Assembly (NCBI GenBank): GCA_963971305.1
Contig: CAXARO010001773.1
Span: 64,501-128,500 of the forward strand
DNA length: 64,000 nt
Reading direction: 5' to 3'
Source of the DNA: Arcuatula senhousia
Taxonomy: Eukaryota; Mollusca; Bivalvia; Mytilida; Mytilidae
The notes beneath the pieces were generated by a model. The model did not search any database, was not told the DNA's origin, and saw only the letters and a list, made by a program, of their open reading frames with translations. A program made the translations under genes and the position numbers. Shown here one piece after another: positions 50,048 through 63,917 of this stretch (position 1 is its first letter; each line of letters opens with the position of its first letter).

Positions 50048-51361
50048 TTGCATGCCCATGGTACACCTAACTCAAAAACGGCTTTGTCTAGAGACTTGCG
50101 GTTTTTTGCATTGGCTCGCCCGTCAAAAATTACTGCCCCTACGGGGCCGATTTTTCAATTTGGTGACGATAAGAGTACGGGAACAGGCCCAAATGAGCAC
50201 AAATTGATATCTGCAAAGTGGTCAACATGGCAACCGTAACCCCAACCCTTCCAAAAATATTTTTTTCGAGTTTTTCATCCAAAAACTTAATACGAATCAC
50301 TCATCGGTTTTCTTCCCTGACCTCCCTGTTTCTTGATAAAAAATTCTGTAGAAAAATACGCGAAAAACACATTTTTTAAGAAAAAAAGGGTTAGGGTTAG
50401 GGTTAGGGTTAAGGGTTAGGGTTAGGGTCAGTTTTATGGTCAGGGTTAGGGTTAGGGTTAAGGGTTAGGGTTAGGGTTAGGGTTAGGGTTAGGTAATTAG
50501 GGGTAACCCTTATCTGCACATTCCGCCAACGGTAAACCGTCTTGGTTGCGTATGAATAAAGGGTTAGTGTCAGGGTTAAGGGTTAGGGTTAGCCGGAACT
50601 TCTTTTTGAAAATTTTGATTACAAACTTTACATGCTAATATCTCAGTCATTTCTTAACCGATTTCAACGATCAAAATCGCGTTGGAAAGTATTTTTAATA
50701 AGCTTTTCAACTAAATGGAGCGGATGAGCATAGACGCTCGGATTGATTACAAAAAGAAAGAAAATAAAAATCTACTTACCCCAATCTTTTACAGAAACGG
50801 CCTTCGTCTTTCTTGTTTGTCATAATCGTCTTGTCTTGTAAATGTTCTGTAACAAAAAGGGGTAAAACGTATGAGTTATTTGCACATCCAACACTTTCGC
50901 ATGAAAAAATACGAAATTCAGGATCAATAGTTCAGGATCAATTTTGGACGAAAAGGACATTAAACCGCCCTTCGATCCCCACAAAGTCAATCGTGAATGG
51001 TTATGACAGGATAAGGTAGTCAACAACAATATCTACGCTGTGTAAAAGTTTCATGAAGATCCATCGAGTGGTTTCAGAGTTGCGGTCGATAAGAGCTGTC
51101 CTTGGTCAACCATGGCTCATCTCCAACTTTAGCCTATAGAAGCCCCGATATCTATCTAAGCAATGTTAAACATGAATTTTACACATCTGTGTTAAGTCAC
51201 AAAGATCGTGTAAAAGTTTCATAAAGATCCCACGACAGGTGTAGAAGTAATAGCAGCTTAAAAGGCTGTCATCATGTTTTGAAGTGACCACGTCATTTCA
51301 TATTCATTGTATCATTTTTGTGCGCAGGAATGCCAGTAACAAAAAGTATGCGCGTGGACTT

Positions 51362-51394
<33 letters not shown>

Positions 51395-52062
51395 AATTAG
51401 CTACTGATTTTTTTTCTTCCTTTTGCCTTCTCTTTCCTTCTTTTTTTTTCTCTTTGTCCCTTTTTTGTGTTCGTTTTTTTTTCTCGGATTTTTTGCACAT
51501 ATTCGTCGTGCGCCCCGCCTGTAAATAACTGGTTCACTGTCTCAGCTACACGTTTGTTTTCAGTCAGGCTATTGTTTTTTGATCAAACAGGCTTTGTATT
51601 TGCGGTTTTTGTCGAATTCTGTCGCCAATTCGTTGGTATTTTTCCGATCTAGAAGCTACAAGGACCCGAATGGTAAAAAAATCGCCTACATTGAGAGGAA
51701 AATCTTGTTCCTAGAAAAAAATTCCAGTCTCGCTTGTGCTCAACCGACGTACAATCCCTTTACTGTGTCCGACAGATCACGATTTGTGCCGTTTAACACA
51801 TTTTACAGAACCGGGCTACCTATCGCCGATCAAAAGTTATGATGCCTCAAACTTGCATCACTTTCAGGTCCGAGTCTAGACATTGTACAAGTTAGCAATG
51901 TTCAATGAGGTAGGAAAAAGCTTACTTACCGTGTACATTTCTTTACCTAAACTAGGTCTGGAGAATGAACAATTAGCTTTACAATCATGGTTCAATTTTT
52001 AAAATCGGTCAAGAGATGACCGAGATACAAGCACTTAAAGTTAACAATTAACCTTTGCCGTT
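50048..52062 (+). repeat. Repeat unit 26
   Basis: 2015 bp. Poly-T 51363-51393 (31); the T run before CTCGGA is 9 instead of 10 (about 51474-51482). Main TTAGGG block 50388-50493. Confidence 0.97.
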
Positions 52063-54076
52063 TTGCATGCCCATGGTACACCTAACTCAAAAACGGCTTT
52101 GTCTAGAGACTTGCGGTTTTTTGCATTGGCTCGCCCGTCAAAAATTACTGCCCCTATGGGGCCGATTTTTCAATTTGGTGACGATAAGAGTACGGGAACA
52201 GGCCCAAATGAGCACAAATTGATATCTGCAAAGTGGTCAACATGGCAACCGTAACCCCAACCCTTCCAAAAATATTTTTTTCGAGTTTTTCATCCAAAAA
52301 CTTAATACGAATCACTCATCGGTTTTCTTCCCTGACCTCCCTGTTTCTTGATAAAAAATTCTGTAGAAAAATACGCGAAAAACACATTTTTTAAGAAAAA
52401 AAGGGTTAGGGTTAGGGTTAGGGTTAAGGGTTAGGGTTAGGGTCAGTTTTATGGTCAGGGTTAGGGTTAGGGTTAAGGGTTAGGGTTAGGGTTAGGGTTA
52501 GGGTTAGGTAATTAGGGGTAACCCTTATCTGCACATTCCGCCAACGGTAAACCGTCTTGGTTGCGTATGAATAAAGGGTTAGTGTCAGGGTTAAGGGTTA
52601 GGGTTAGCCGGAACTTCTTTTTGAAAATTTTGATTACAAACTTTACATGCTAATATCTCAGTCATTTCTTAACCGATTTCAACGATCAAAATCGCGTTGG
52701 AAAGTATTTTTAATAAGCTTTTCAACTAAATGGAGCGGATGAGCATAGACGCTCGGATTGATTACAAAAAGAAAGAAAATAAAAATCTACTTACCCCAAT
52801 CTTTTACAGAAACGGCCTTCGTCTTTCTTGTTTGTCATAATCGTCTTGTCTTGTAAATGTTCTGTAACAAAAAGGGGTAAAACGTATGAGTTATTTGCAC
52901 ATCCAACACTTTCGCATGAAAAAATACGAAATTCAGGATCAATAGTTCAGGATCAATTTTGGACGAAAAGGACATTAAACCGCCCTTCGATCCCCACAAA
53001 GTCAATCGTGAATGGTTATGACAGGATAAGGTAGTCAACAACAATATCTACGCTGTGTAAAAGTTTCATGAAGATCCATCGAGTGGTTTCAGAGTTGCGG
53101 TCGATAAGAGCTGTCCTTGGTCAACCATGGCTCATCTCCAACTTTAGCCTATAGAAGCCCCGATATCTATCTAAGCAATGTTAAACATGAATTTTACACA
53201 TCTGTGTTAAGTCACAAAGATCGTGTAAAAGTTTCATAAAGATCCCACGACAGGTGTAGAAGTAATAGCAGCTTAAAAGGCTGTCATCATGTTTTGAAGT
53301 GACCACGTCATTTCATATTCATTGTATCATTTTTGTGCGCAGGAATGCCAGTAACAAAAAGTATGCGCGTGGACTTGTTTTTTTTTTTTTTTTTTTTTTT
53401 TTTTTTGAATTAGCTACTGATTTTTTTTCTTCCTTTTGCCTTCTCTTTCCTTCTTTTTTTTTCTCTTTGTCCCTTTTTTGTGTTCGTTTTTTTTTTCTCG
53501 GATTTTTTGCACATATTCGTCGTGCGCCCCGCCTGTAAATAACTGGTTCACTGTCTCAGCTACACGTTTGTTTTCAGTCAGGCTATTGTTTTTTGATCAA
53601 ACAGGCTTTGTATTTGCGGTTTTTGTCGAATTCTGTCGCCAATTCGTTGGTATTTTTCCGATCTAGAAGCTACAAGGACCCGAATGGTAAAAAAATCGCC
53701 TACATTGAGAGGAAAATCTTGTTCCTAGAAAAAAATTCCAGTCTCGCTTGTGCTCAACCGACGTACAATCCCTTTACTGTGTCCGACAGATCACGATTTG
53801 TGCCGTTTAACACATTTTACAGAACCGGGCTACCTATCGCCGATCAAAAGTTATGATGCCTCAAACTTGCATCACTTTCAGGTCCGAGTCTAGACATTGT
53901 ACAAGTTAGCAATGTTCAATGAGGTAGGAAAAAGCTTACTTACCGTGTACATTTCTTTACCTAAACTAGGTCTGGAGAATGAACAATTAGCTTTACAATC
54001 ATGGTTCAATTTTTAAAATCGGTCAAGAGATGACCGAGATACAAGCACTTAAAGTTAACAATTAACCTTTGCCGTT
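52063..54076 (+). repeat. Repeat unit 27
   Basis: 2014 bp. Private C to T at 52157, which lies in the 3-nt loop of the GC-rich hairpin and leaves the stem intact. Main TTAGGG block 52403-52508, poly-T 53378-53406 (29). Confidence 0.97.
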
Positions 54077-56090
54077 TTGCATGCCCATGGTACACCTAAC
54101 TCAAAAACGGCTTTGTCTAGAGACTTGCGGTTTTTTGCATTGGCTCGCCCGTCAAAAATTACTGCCCCTACGGGGCCGATTTTTCAATTTGGTGACGATA
54201 AGAGTACGGGAACAGGCCCAAATGAGCACAAATTGATATCTGCAAAGTGGTCAACATGGCAACCGTAACCCCAACCCTTCCAAAAATATTTTTTTCGAGT
54301 TTTTCATCCAAAAACTTAATACGAATCACTCATCGGTTTTCTTCCCTGACCTCCCTGTTTCTTGATAAAAAATTCTGTAGAAAAATACGCGAAAAACACA
54401 TTTTTTAAGAAAAAAAGGGTTAGGGTTAGGGTTAGGGTTAAGGGTTAGGGTTAGGGTCAGTTTTATGGTCAGGGTTAGGGTTAGGGTTAAGGGTTAGGGT
54501 TAGGGTTAGGGTTAGGGTTAGGTAATTAGGGGTAACCCTTATCTGCACATTCCGCCAACGGTAAACCGTCTTGGTTGCGTATGAATAAAGGGTTAGTGTC
54601 AGGGTTAAGGGTTAGGGTTAGCCGGAACTTCTTTTTGAAAATTTTGATTACAAACTTTACATGCTAATATCTCAGTCATTTCTTAACCGATTTCAACGAT
54701 CAAAATCGCGTTGGAAAGTATTTTTAATAAGCTTTTCAACTAAATGGAGCGGATGAGCATAGACGCTCGGATTGATTACAAAAAGAAAGAAAATAAAAAT
54801 CTACTTACCCCAATCTTTTACAGAAACGGCCTTCGTCTTTCTTGTTTGTCATAATCGTCTTGTCTTGTAAATGTTCTGTAACAAAAAGGGGTAAAACGTA
54901 TGAGTTATTTGCACATCCAACACTTTCGCATGAAAAAATACGAAATTCAGGATCAATAGTTCAGGATCAATTTTGGACGAAAAGGACATTAAACCGCCCT
55001 TCGATCCCCACAAAGTCAATCGTGAATGGTTATGACAGGATAAGGTAGTCAACAACAATATCTACGCTGTGTAAAAGTTTCATGAAGATCCATCGAGTGG
55101 TTTCAGAGTTGCGGTCGATAAGAGCTGTCCTTGGTCAACCATGGCTCATCTCCAACTTTAGCCTATAGAAGCCCCGATATCTATCTAAGCAATGTTAAAC
55201 ATGAATTTTACACATCTGTGTTAAGTCACAAAGATCGTGTAAAAGTTTCATAAAGATCCCACGACAGGTGTAGAAGTAATAGCAGCTTAAAAGGCTGTCA
55301 TCATGTTTTGAAGTGACCACGTCATTTCATATTCATTGTATCATTTTTGTGCGCAGGAATGCCAGTAACAAAAAGTATGCGCGTGGACTTGTTTTTTTTT
55401 TTTTTTTTTTTTTTTTTTTTGAATTAGCTACTGATTTTTTTTCTTCCTTTTGCCTTCTCTTTCCTTCTTTTTTTTTCTCTTTGTCCCTTTTTTGTGTTCG
55501 TTTTTTTTTTCTCGGATTTTTTGCACATATTCGTCGTGCGCCCCGCCTGTAAATAACTGGTTCACTGTCTCAGCTACACGTTTGTTTTCAGTCAGGCTAT
55601 TGTTTTTTGATCAAACAGGCTTTGTATTTGCGGTTTTTGTCGAATTCTGTCGCCAATTCGTTGGTATTTTTCCGATCTAGAAGCTACAAGGACCCGAATG
55701 GTAAAAAAATCGCCTACATTGAGAGGAAAATCTTGTTCCTAGAAAAAAATTCCAGTCTCGCTTGTGCTCAACCGACGTACAATCCCTTTACTGTGTCCGA
55801 CAGATCACGATTTGTGCCGTTTAACACATTTTACAGAACCGGGCTACCTATCGCCGATCAAAAGTTATGATGCCTCAAACTTGCATCACTTTCAGGTCCG
55901 AGTCTAGACATTGTACAAGTTAGCAATGTTCAATGAGGTAGGAAAAAGCTTACTTACCGTGTACATTTCTTTACCTAAACTAGGTCTGGAGAATGAACAA
56001 TTAGCTTTACAATCATGGTTCAATTTTTAAAATCGGTCAAGAGATGACCGAGATACAAGCACTTAAAGTTAACAATTAACCTTTGCCGTT
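54077..56090 (+). repeat. Repeat unit 28 (consensus)
   Basis: 2014 bp. Main TTAGGG block 54417-54522, poly-T 55392-55420 (29). No difference from unit 2 at any tracked site. Confidence 0.97.
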
Positions 56091-57398
56091 TTGCATGCCC
56101 ATGGTACACCTAACTCAAAAACGGCTTTGTCTAGAGACTTGCGGTTTTTTGCATTGGCTCGCCCGTCAAAAATTACTGCCCCTACGGGGCCGATTTTTCA
56201 ATTTGGTGACGATAAGAGTACGGGAACAGGCCCAAATGAGCACAAATTGATATCTGCAAAGTGGTCAACATGGCAACCGTAACCCCAACCCTTCCAAAAA
56301 TATTTTTTTCGAGTTTTTCATCCAAAAACTTAATACGAATCACTCATCGGTTTTCTTCCCTGACCTCCCTGTTTCTTGATAAAAAATTCTGTAGAAAAAT
56401 ACGCGAAAAACACATTTTTTAAGAAAAAAAGGGTTAGGGTTAGGGTTAGGGTTAAGGGTTAGGGTTAGGGTCAGTTTTATGGTCAGGGTTAGGGTTAGGG
56501 TTAAGGGTTAGGGTTAGGGTTAGGGTTAGGGTTAGGTAATTAGGGGTAACCCTTATCTGCACATTCCGCCAACGGTAAACCGTCTTGGTTGCGTATGAAT
56601 AAAGGGTTAGTGTCAGGGTTAAGGGTTAGGGTTAGCCGGAACTTCTTTTTGAAAATTTTGATTACAAACTTTACATGCTAATATCTCAGTCATTTCTTAA
56701 CCGATTTCAACGATCAAAATCGCGTTGGAAAGTATTTTTAATAAGCTTTTCAACTAAATGGAGCGGATGAGCATAGACGCTCGGATTGATTACAAAAAGA
56801 AAGAAAATAAAAATCTACTTACCCCAATCTTTTACAGAAACGGCCTTCGTCTTTCTTGTTTGTCATAATCGTCTTGTCTTGTAAATGTTCTGTAACAAAA
56901 AGGGGTAAAACGTATGAGTTATTTGCACATCCAACACTTTCGCATGAAAAAATACGAAATTCAGGATCAATAGTTCAGGATCAATTTTGGACGAAAAGGA
57001 CATTAAACCGCCCTTCGATCCCCACAAAGTCAATCGTGAATGGTTATGACAGGATAAGGTAGTCAACAACAATATCTACGCTGTGTAAAAGTTTCATGAA
57101 GATCCATCGAGTGGTTTCAGAGTTGCGGTCGATAAGAGCTGTCCTTGGTCAACCATGGCTCATCTCCAACTTTAGCCTATAGAAGCCCCGATATCTATCT
57201 AAGCAATGTTAAACATGAATTTTACACATCTGTGTTAAGTCACAAAGATCGTGTAAAAGTTTCATAAAGATCCCACGACAGGTGTAGAAGTAATAGCAGC
57301 TTAAAAGGCTGTCATCATGTTTTGAAGTGACCACGTCATTTCATATTCATTGTATCATTTTTGTGCGCAGGAATGCCAGTAACAAAAAGTATGCGCGT

Positions 57399-57434
<36 letters not shown>

Positions 57435-58103
57435 AATTAGCTACTGATTTTTTTTCTTCCTTTTGCCTTCTCTTTCCTTCTTTTTTTTTCTCTTTGTCCC
57501 TTTTTTGTGTTCGTTTTTTTTTTCTCGGATTTTTTGCACATATTCGTCGTGCGCCCCGCCTGTAAATAACTGGTTCACTGTCTCAGCTACACGTTTGTTT
57601 TCAGTCAGGCTATTGTTTTTTGATCAAACAGGCTTTGTATTTACGGTTTTTGTCGAATTCTGTCGCCAATTCGTTGGTATTTTTCCGATCTAGAAGCTAC
57701 AAGGACCCGAATGGTAAAAAAATCGCCTACATTGAGAGGAAAATCTTGTTCCTAGAAAAAAATTCCAGTCTCGCTTGTGCTCAACCGACGTACAATCCCT
57801 TTACTGTGTCCGACAGATCACGATTTGTGCCGTTTAACACATTTTACAGAACCGGGCTACCTATCGCCGATCAAACGTTATGATGCCTCAAACTTGCATC
57901 ACTTTCAGGTCCGAGTCTAGACATTGTACAAGTTAGCAATGTTCAATGAGGTAGGAAAAAGCTTACTTACCGTGTACATTTCTTTACCTAAACTAGGTCT
58001 GGAGAATGAACAATTAGCTTTACAATCATGGTTCAATTTTTAAAATCGGTCAAGAGATGACCGAGATACAAGCACTTAAAGTTAACAATTAACCTTTGCC
58101 GTT
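56091..58103 (+). repeat. Repeat unit 29 (haplotype C)
   Basis: 2013 bp. Carries the three haplotype C changes at 57405, 57643 and 57876, with the same spacing as in units 22 and 24, but its neighbours are not haplotype D. Main TTAGGG block 56431-56536, pure T run 57403-57433 (31). Confidence 0.97.
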
Positions 58104-59417
58104 TTGCATGCCCATGGTACACCTAACTCAAAAACGGCTTTGTCTAGAGACTTGCGGTTTTTTGCATTGGCTCGCCCGTCAAAAATTACTGCCCCTACGG
58201 GGCCGATTTTTCAATTTGGTGACGATAAGAGTACGGGAACAGGCCCAAATGAGCACAAATTGATATCTGCAAAGTGGTCAACATGGCAACCGTAACCCCA
58301 ACCCTTCCAAAAATATTTTTTTCGAGTTTTTCATCCAAAAACTTAATACGAATCACTCATCGGTTTTCTTCCCTGACCTCCCTGTTTCTTGATAAAAAAT
58401 TCTGTAGAAAAATACGCGAAAAACACATTTTTTAAGAAAAAAAGGGTTAGGGTTAGGGTTAGGGTTAAGGGTTAGGGTTAGGGTCAGTTTTATGGTCAGG
58501 GTTAGGGTTAGGGTTAAGGGTTAGGGTTAGGGTTAGGGTTAGGGTTAGGTAATTAGGGGTAACCCTTATCTGCACATTCCGCCAACGGTAAACCGTCTTG
58601 GTTGCGTATGAATAAAGGGTTAGTGTCAGGGTTAAGGGTTAGGGTTAGCCGGAACTTCTTTTTGAAAATTTTGATTACAAACTTTACATGCTAATATCTC
58701 AGTCATTTCTTAACCGATTTCAACGATCAAAATCGCGTTGGAAAGTATTTTTAATAAGCTTTTCAACTAAATGGAGCGGATGAGCATAGACGCTCGGATT
58801 GATTACAAAAAGAAAGAAAATAAAAATCTACTTACCCCAATCTTTTACAGAAACGGCCTTCGTCTTTCTTGTTTGTCATAATCGTCTTGTCTTGTAAATG
58901 TTCTGTAACAAAAAGGGGTAAAACGTATGAGTTATTTGCACATCCAACACTTTCGCATGAAAAAATACGAAATTCAGGATCAATAGTTCAGGATCAATTT
59001 TGGACGAAAAGGACATTAAACCGCCCTTCGATCCCCACAAAGTCAATCGTGAATGGTTATGACAGGATAAGGTAGTCAACAACAATATCTACGCTGTGTA
59101 AAAGTTTCATGAAGATCCATCGAGTGGTTTCAGAGTTGCGGTCGATAAGAGCTGTCCTTGGTCAACCATGGCTCATCTCCAACTTTAGCCTATAGAAGCC
59201 CCGATATCTATCTAAGCAATGTTAAACATGAATTTTACACATCTGTGTTAAGTCACAAAGATCGTGTAAAAGTTTCATAAAGATCCCACGACAGGTGTAG
59301 AAGTAATAGCAGCTTAAAAGGCTGTCATCATGTTTTGAAGTGACCACGTCATTTCATATTCATTGTATCATTTTTGTGCGCAGGAATGCCAGTAACAAAA
59401 AGTATGCGCGTGGACTT

Positions 59418-59449
<32 letters not shown>

Positions 59450-60003
59450 AATTAGCTACTGATTTTTTTTCTTCCTTTTGCCTTCTCTTTCCTTCTTTTT
59501 TTTTCTCTTTGTCCCTTTTTTGTGTTCGTTTTTTTTTTCTCGGATTTTTTGCACATATTCGTCGTGCGCCCCGCCTGTAAATAACTGGTTCACTGTCTCA
59601 GCTACACGTTTGTTTTCAGTCAGGCTATTGTTTTTTGATCAAACAGGCTTTGTATTTGCGGTTTTTGTCGAATTCTGTCGCCAATTCGTTGGTATTTTTC
59701 CGATCTAGAAGCTACAAGCACGATTTGTGCCGTTTAACACATTTTACAGAACCGGGCTACCTATCGCCGATCAAAAGTTATGATGCCTCAAACTTGCATC
59801 ACTTTCAGGTCCGAGTCTAGACATTGTACAAGTTAGCAATGTTCAATGAGGTAGGAAAAAGCTTACTTACCGTGTACATTTCTTTACCTAAACTAGGTCT
59901 GGAGAATGAACAATTAGCTTTACAATCATGGTTCAATTTTTAAAATCGGTCAAGAGATGACCGAGATACAAGCACTTAAAGTTAACAATTAACCTTTGCC
60001 GTT
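58104..60003 (+). repeat. Repeat unit 30 (115-bp deletion)
   Basis: 1900 bp. Deletion junction 59718/59719, same sequence as in units 4 and 6. Poly-T 59419-59448 is 30, whereas units 4 and 6 have 29. Main TTAGGG block 58444-58549. Confidence 0.97.
59718..59719 (+). other. 115-bp deletion junction, unit 30
   Basis: CTACAAG|CACGATT, about 48 kb from the nearest other deleted unit to the left. Confidence 0.93.
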
Positions 60004-62017
60004 TTGCATGCCCATGGTACACCTAACTCAAAAACGGCTTTGTCTAGAGACTTGCGGTTTTTTGCATTGGCTCGCCCGTCAAAAATTACTGCCCCTACGG
60101 GGCCGATTTTTCAATTTGGTGACGATAAGAGTACGGGAACAGGCCCAAATGAGCACAAATTGATATCTGCAAAGTGGTCAACATGGCAACCGTAACCCCA
60201 ACCCTTCCAAAAATATTTTTTTCGAGTTTTTCATCCAAAAACTTAATACGAATCACTCATCGGTTTTCTTCCCTGACCTCCCTGTTTCTTGATAAAAAAT
60301 TCTGTAGAAAAATACGCGAAAAACACATTTTTTAAGAAAAAAAGGGTTAGGGTTAGGGTTAGGGTTAAGGGTTAGGGTTAGGGTCAGTTTTATGGTCAGG
60401 GTTAGGGTTAGGGTTAAGGGTTAGGGTTAGGGTTAGGGTTAGGGTTAGGTAATTAGGGGTAACCCTTATCTGCACATTCCGCCAACGGTAAACCGTCTTG
60501 GTTGCGTATGAATAAAGGGTTAGTGTCAGGGTTAAGGGTTAGGGTTAGCCGGAACTTCTTTTTGAAAATTTTGATTACAAACTTTACATGCTAATATCTC
60601 AGTCATTTCTTAACCGATTTCAACGATCAAAATCGCGTTGGAAAGTATTTTTAATAAGCTTTTCAACTAAATGGAGCGGATGAGCATAGACGCTCGGATT
60701 GATTACAAAAAGAAAGAAAATAAAAATCTACTTACCCCAATCTTTTACAGAAACGGCCTTCGTCTTTCTTGTTTGTCATAATCGTCTTGTCTTGTAAATG
60801 TTCTGTAACAAAAAGGGGTAAAACGTATGAGTTATTTGCACATCCAACACTTTCGCATGAAAAAATACGAAATTCAGGATCAATAGTTCAGGATCAATTT
60901 TGGACGAAAAGGACATTAAACCGCCCTTCGATCCCCACAAAGTCAATCGTGAATGGTTATGACAGGATAAGGTAGTCAACAACAATATCTACGCTGTGTA
61001 AAAGTTTCATGAAGATCCATCGAGTGGTTTCAGAGTTGCGGTCGATAAGAGCTGTCCTTGGTCAACCATGGCTCATCTCCAACTTTAGCCTATAGAAGCC
61101 CCGATATCTATCTAAGCAATGTTAAACATGAATTTTACACATCTGTGTTAAGTCACAAAGATCGTGTAAAAGTTTCATAAAGATCCCACGACAGGTGTAG
61201 AAGTAATAGCAGCTTAAAAGGCTGTCATCATGTTTTGAAGTGACCACGTCATTTCATATTCATTGTATCATTTTTGTGCGCAGGAATGCCAGTAACAAAA
61301 AGTATGCGCGTGGACTTGTTTTTTTTTTTTTTTTTTTTTTTTTTTTTGAATTAGCTACTGATTTTTTTTCTTCCTTTTGCCTTCTCTTTCCTTCTTTTTT
61401 TTTCTCTTTGTCCCTTTTTTGTGTTCGTTTTTTTTTTCTCGGATTTTTTGCACATATTCGTCGTGCGCCCCGCCTGTAAATAACTGGTTCACTGTCTCAG
61501 CTACACGTTTGTTTTCAGTCAGGCTATTGTTTTTTGATCAAACAGGCTTTGTATTTGCGGTTTTTGTCGAATTCTGTCGCCAATTCGTTGGTATTTTTCC
61601 GATCTAGAAGCTACAAGGACCCGAATGGTAAAAAAATCGCCTACATTGAGAGGAAAATCTTGTTCCTAGAAAAAAATTCCAGTCTCGCTTGTGCTCAACC
61701 GACGTACAATCCCTTTACTGTGTCCGACAGATCACGATTTGTGCCGTTTAACACATTTTACAGAACCGGGCTACCTATCGCCGATCAAAAGTTATGATGC
61801 CTCAAACTTGCATCACTTTCAGGTCCGAGTCTAGACATTGTACAAGTTAGCAATGTTCAATGAGGTAGGAAAAAGCTTACTTACCGTGTACATTTCTTTA
61901 CCTAAACTAGGTCTGGAGAATGAACAATTAGCTTTACAATCATGGTTCAATTTTTAAAATCGGTCAAGAGATGACCGAGATACAAGCACTTAAAGTTAAC
62001 AATTAACCTTTGCCGTT
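60004..62017 (+). repeat. Repeat unit 31 (consensus)
   Basis: 2014 bp. Full length between two deleted units. Main TTAGGG block 60344-60449, poly-T 61319-61347 (29). Confidence 0.97.
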
Positions 62018-63331
62018 TTGCATGCCCATGGTACACCTAACTCAAAAACGGCTTTGTCTAGAGACTTGCGGTTTTTTGCATTGGCTCGCCCGTCAAAAAT
62101 TACTGCCCCTACGGGGCCGATTTTTCAATTTGGTGACGATAAGAGTACGGGAACAGGCCCAAATGAGCACAAATTGATATCTGCAAAGTGGTCAACATGG
62201 CAACCGTAACCCCAACCCTTCCAAAAATATTTTTTTCGAGTTTTTCATCCAAAAACTTAATACGAATCACTCATCGGTTTTCTTCCCTGACCTCCCTGTT
62301 TCTTGATAAAAAATTCTGTAGAAAAATACGCGAAAAACACATTTTTTAAGAAAAAAAGGGTTAGGGTTAGGGTTAGGGTTAAGGGTTAGGGTTAGGGTCA
62401 GTTTTATGGTCAGGGTTAGGGTTAGGGTTAAGGGTTAGGGTTAGGGTTAGGGTTAGGGTTAGGTAATTAGGGGTAACCCTTATCTGCACATTCCGCCAAC
62501 GGTAAACCGTCTTGGTTGCGTATGAATAAAGGGTTAGTGTCAGGGTTAAGGGTTAGGGTTAGCCGGAACTTCTTTTTGAAAATTTTGATTACAAACTTTA
62601 CATGCTAATATCTCAGTCATTTCTTAACCGATTTCAACGATCAAAATCGCGTTGGAAAGTATTTTTAATAAGCTTTTCAACTAAATGGAGCGGATGAGCA
62701 TAGACGCTCGGATTGATTACAAAAAGAAAGAAAATAAAAATCTACTTACCCCAATCTTTTACAGAAACGGCCTTCGTCTTTCTTGTTTGTCATAATCGTC
62801 TTGTCTTGTAAATGTTCTGTAACAAAAAGGGGTAAAACGTATGAGTTATTTGCACATCCAACACTTTCGCATGAAAAAATACGAAATTCAGGATCAATAG
62901 TTCAGGATCAATTTTGGACGAAAAGGACATTAAACCGCCCTTCGATCCCCACAAAGTCAATCGTGAATGGTTATGACAGGATAAGGTAGTCAACAACAAT
63001 ATCTACGCTGTGTAAAAGTTTCATGAAGATCCATCGAGTGGTTTCAGAGTTGCGGTCGATAAGAGCTGTCCTTGGTCAACCATGGCTCATCTCCAACTTT
63101 AGCCTATAGAAGCCCCGATATCTATCTAAGCAATGTTAAACATGAATTTTACACATCTGTGTTAAGTCACAAAGATCGTGTAAAAGTTTCATAAAGATCC
63201 CACGACAGGTGTAGAAGTAATAGCAGCTTAAAAGGCTGTCATCATGTTTTGAAGTGACCACGTCATTTCATATTCATTGTATCATTTTTGTGCGCAGGAA
63301 TGCCAGTAACAAAAAGTATGCGCGTGGACTT

Positions 63332-63363
<32 letters not shown>

Positions 63364-63917
63364 AATTAGCTACTGATTTTTTTTCTTCCTTTTGCCTTCT
63401 CTTTCCTTCTTTTTTTTTCTCTTTGTCCCTTTTTTGTGTTCGTTTTTTTTTTCTCGGATTTTTTGCACATATTCGTCGTGCGCCCCGCCTGTAAATAACT
63501 GGTTCACTGTCTCAGCTACACGTTTGTTTTCAGTCAGGCTATTGTTTTTTGATCAAACAGGCTTTGTATTTGCGGTTTTTGTCGAATTCTGTCGCCAATT
63601 CGTTGGTATTTTTCCGATCTAGAAGCTACAAGCACGATTTGTGCCGTTTAACACATTTTACAGAACCGGGCTACCTATCGCCGATCAAAAGTTATGATGC
63701 CTCAAACTTGCATCACTTTCAGGTCCGAGTCTAGACATTGTACAAGTTAGCAATGTTCAATGAGGTAGGAAAAAGCTTACTTACCGTGTACATTTCTTTA
63801 CCTAAACTAGGTCTGGAGAATGAACAATTAGCTTTACAATCATGGTTCAATTTTTAAAATCGGTCAAGAGATGACCGAGATACAAGCACTTAAAGTTAAC
63901 AATTAACCTTTGCCGTT
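62018..63917 (+). repeat. Repeat unit 32 (115-bp deletion)
   Basis: 1900 bp. Deletion junction 63632/63633. Poly-T 63333-63362 (30). Main TTAGGG block 62358-62463. Same length and tracked states as unit 30. Confidence 0.97.
63632..63633 (+). other. 115-bp deletion junction, unit 32
   Basis: CTACAAG|CACGATT, 3,914 bp from the unit 30 junction. Confidence 0.93.

Larger units (their letters stand above)
58104..63917 (+). repeat. Alternating deleted/full units 30-32
   Basis: Units 30 and 32 lack the 115-bp segment and have poly-T 30; unit 31 is full length with poly-T 29. One complete period is 3,914 bp. It resembles the left-end dimer in form but not in linkage: the deletion goes with poly-T 30 here and with poly-T 29 there. 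Confidence 0.85.
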
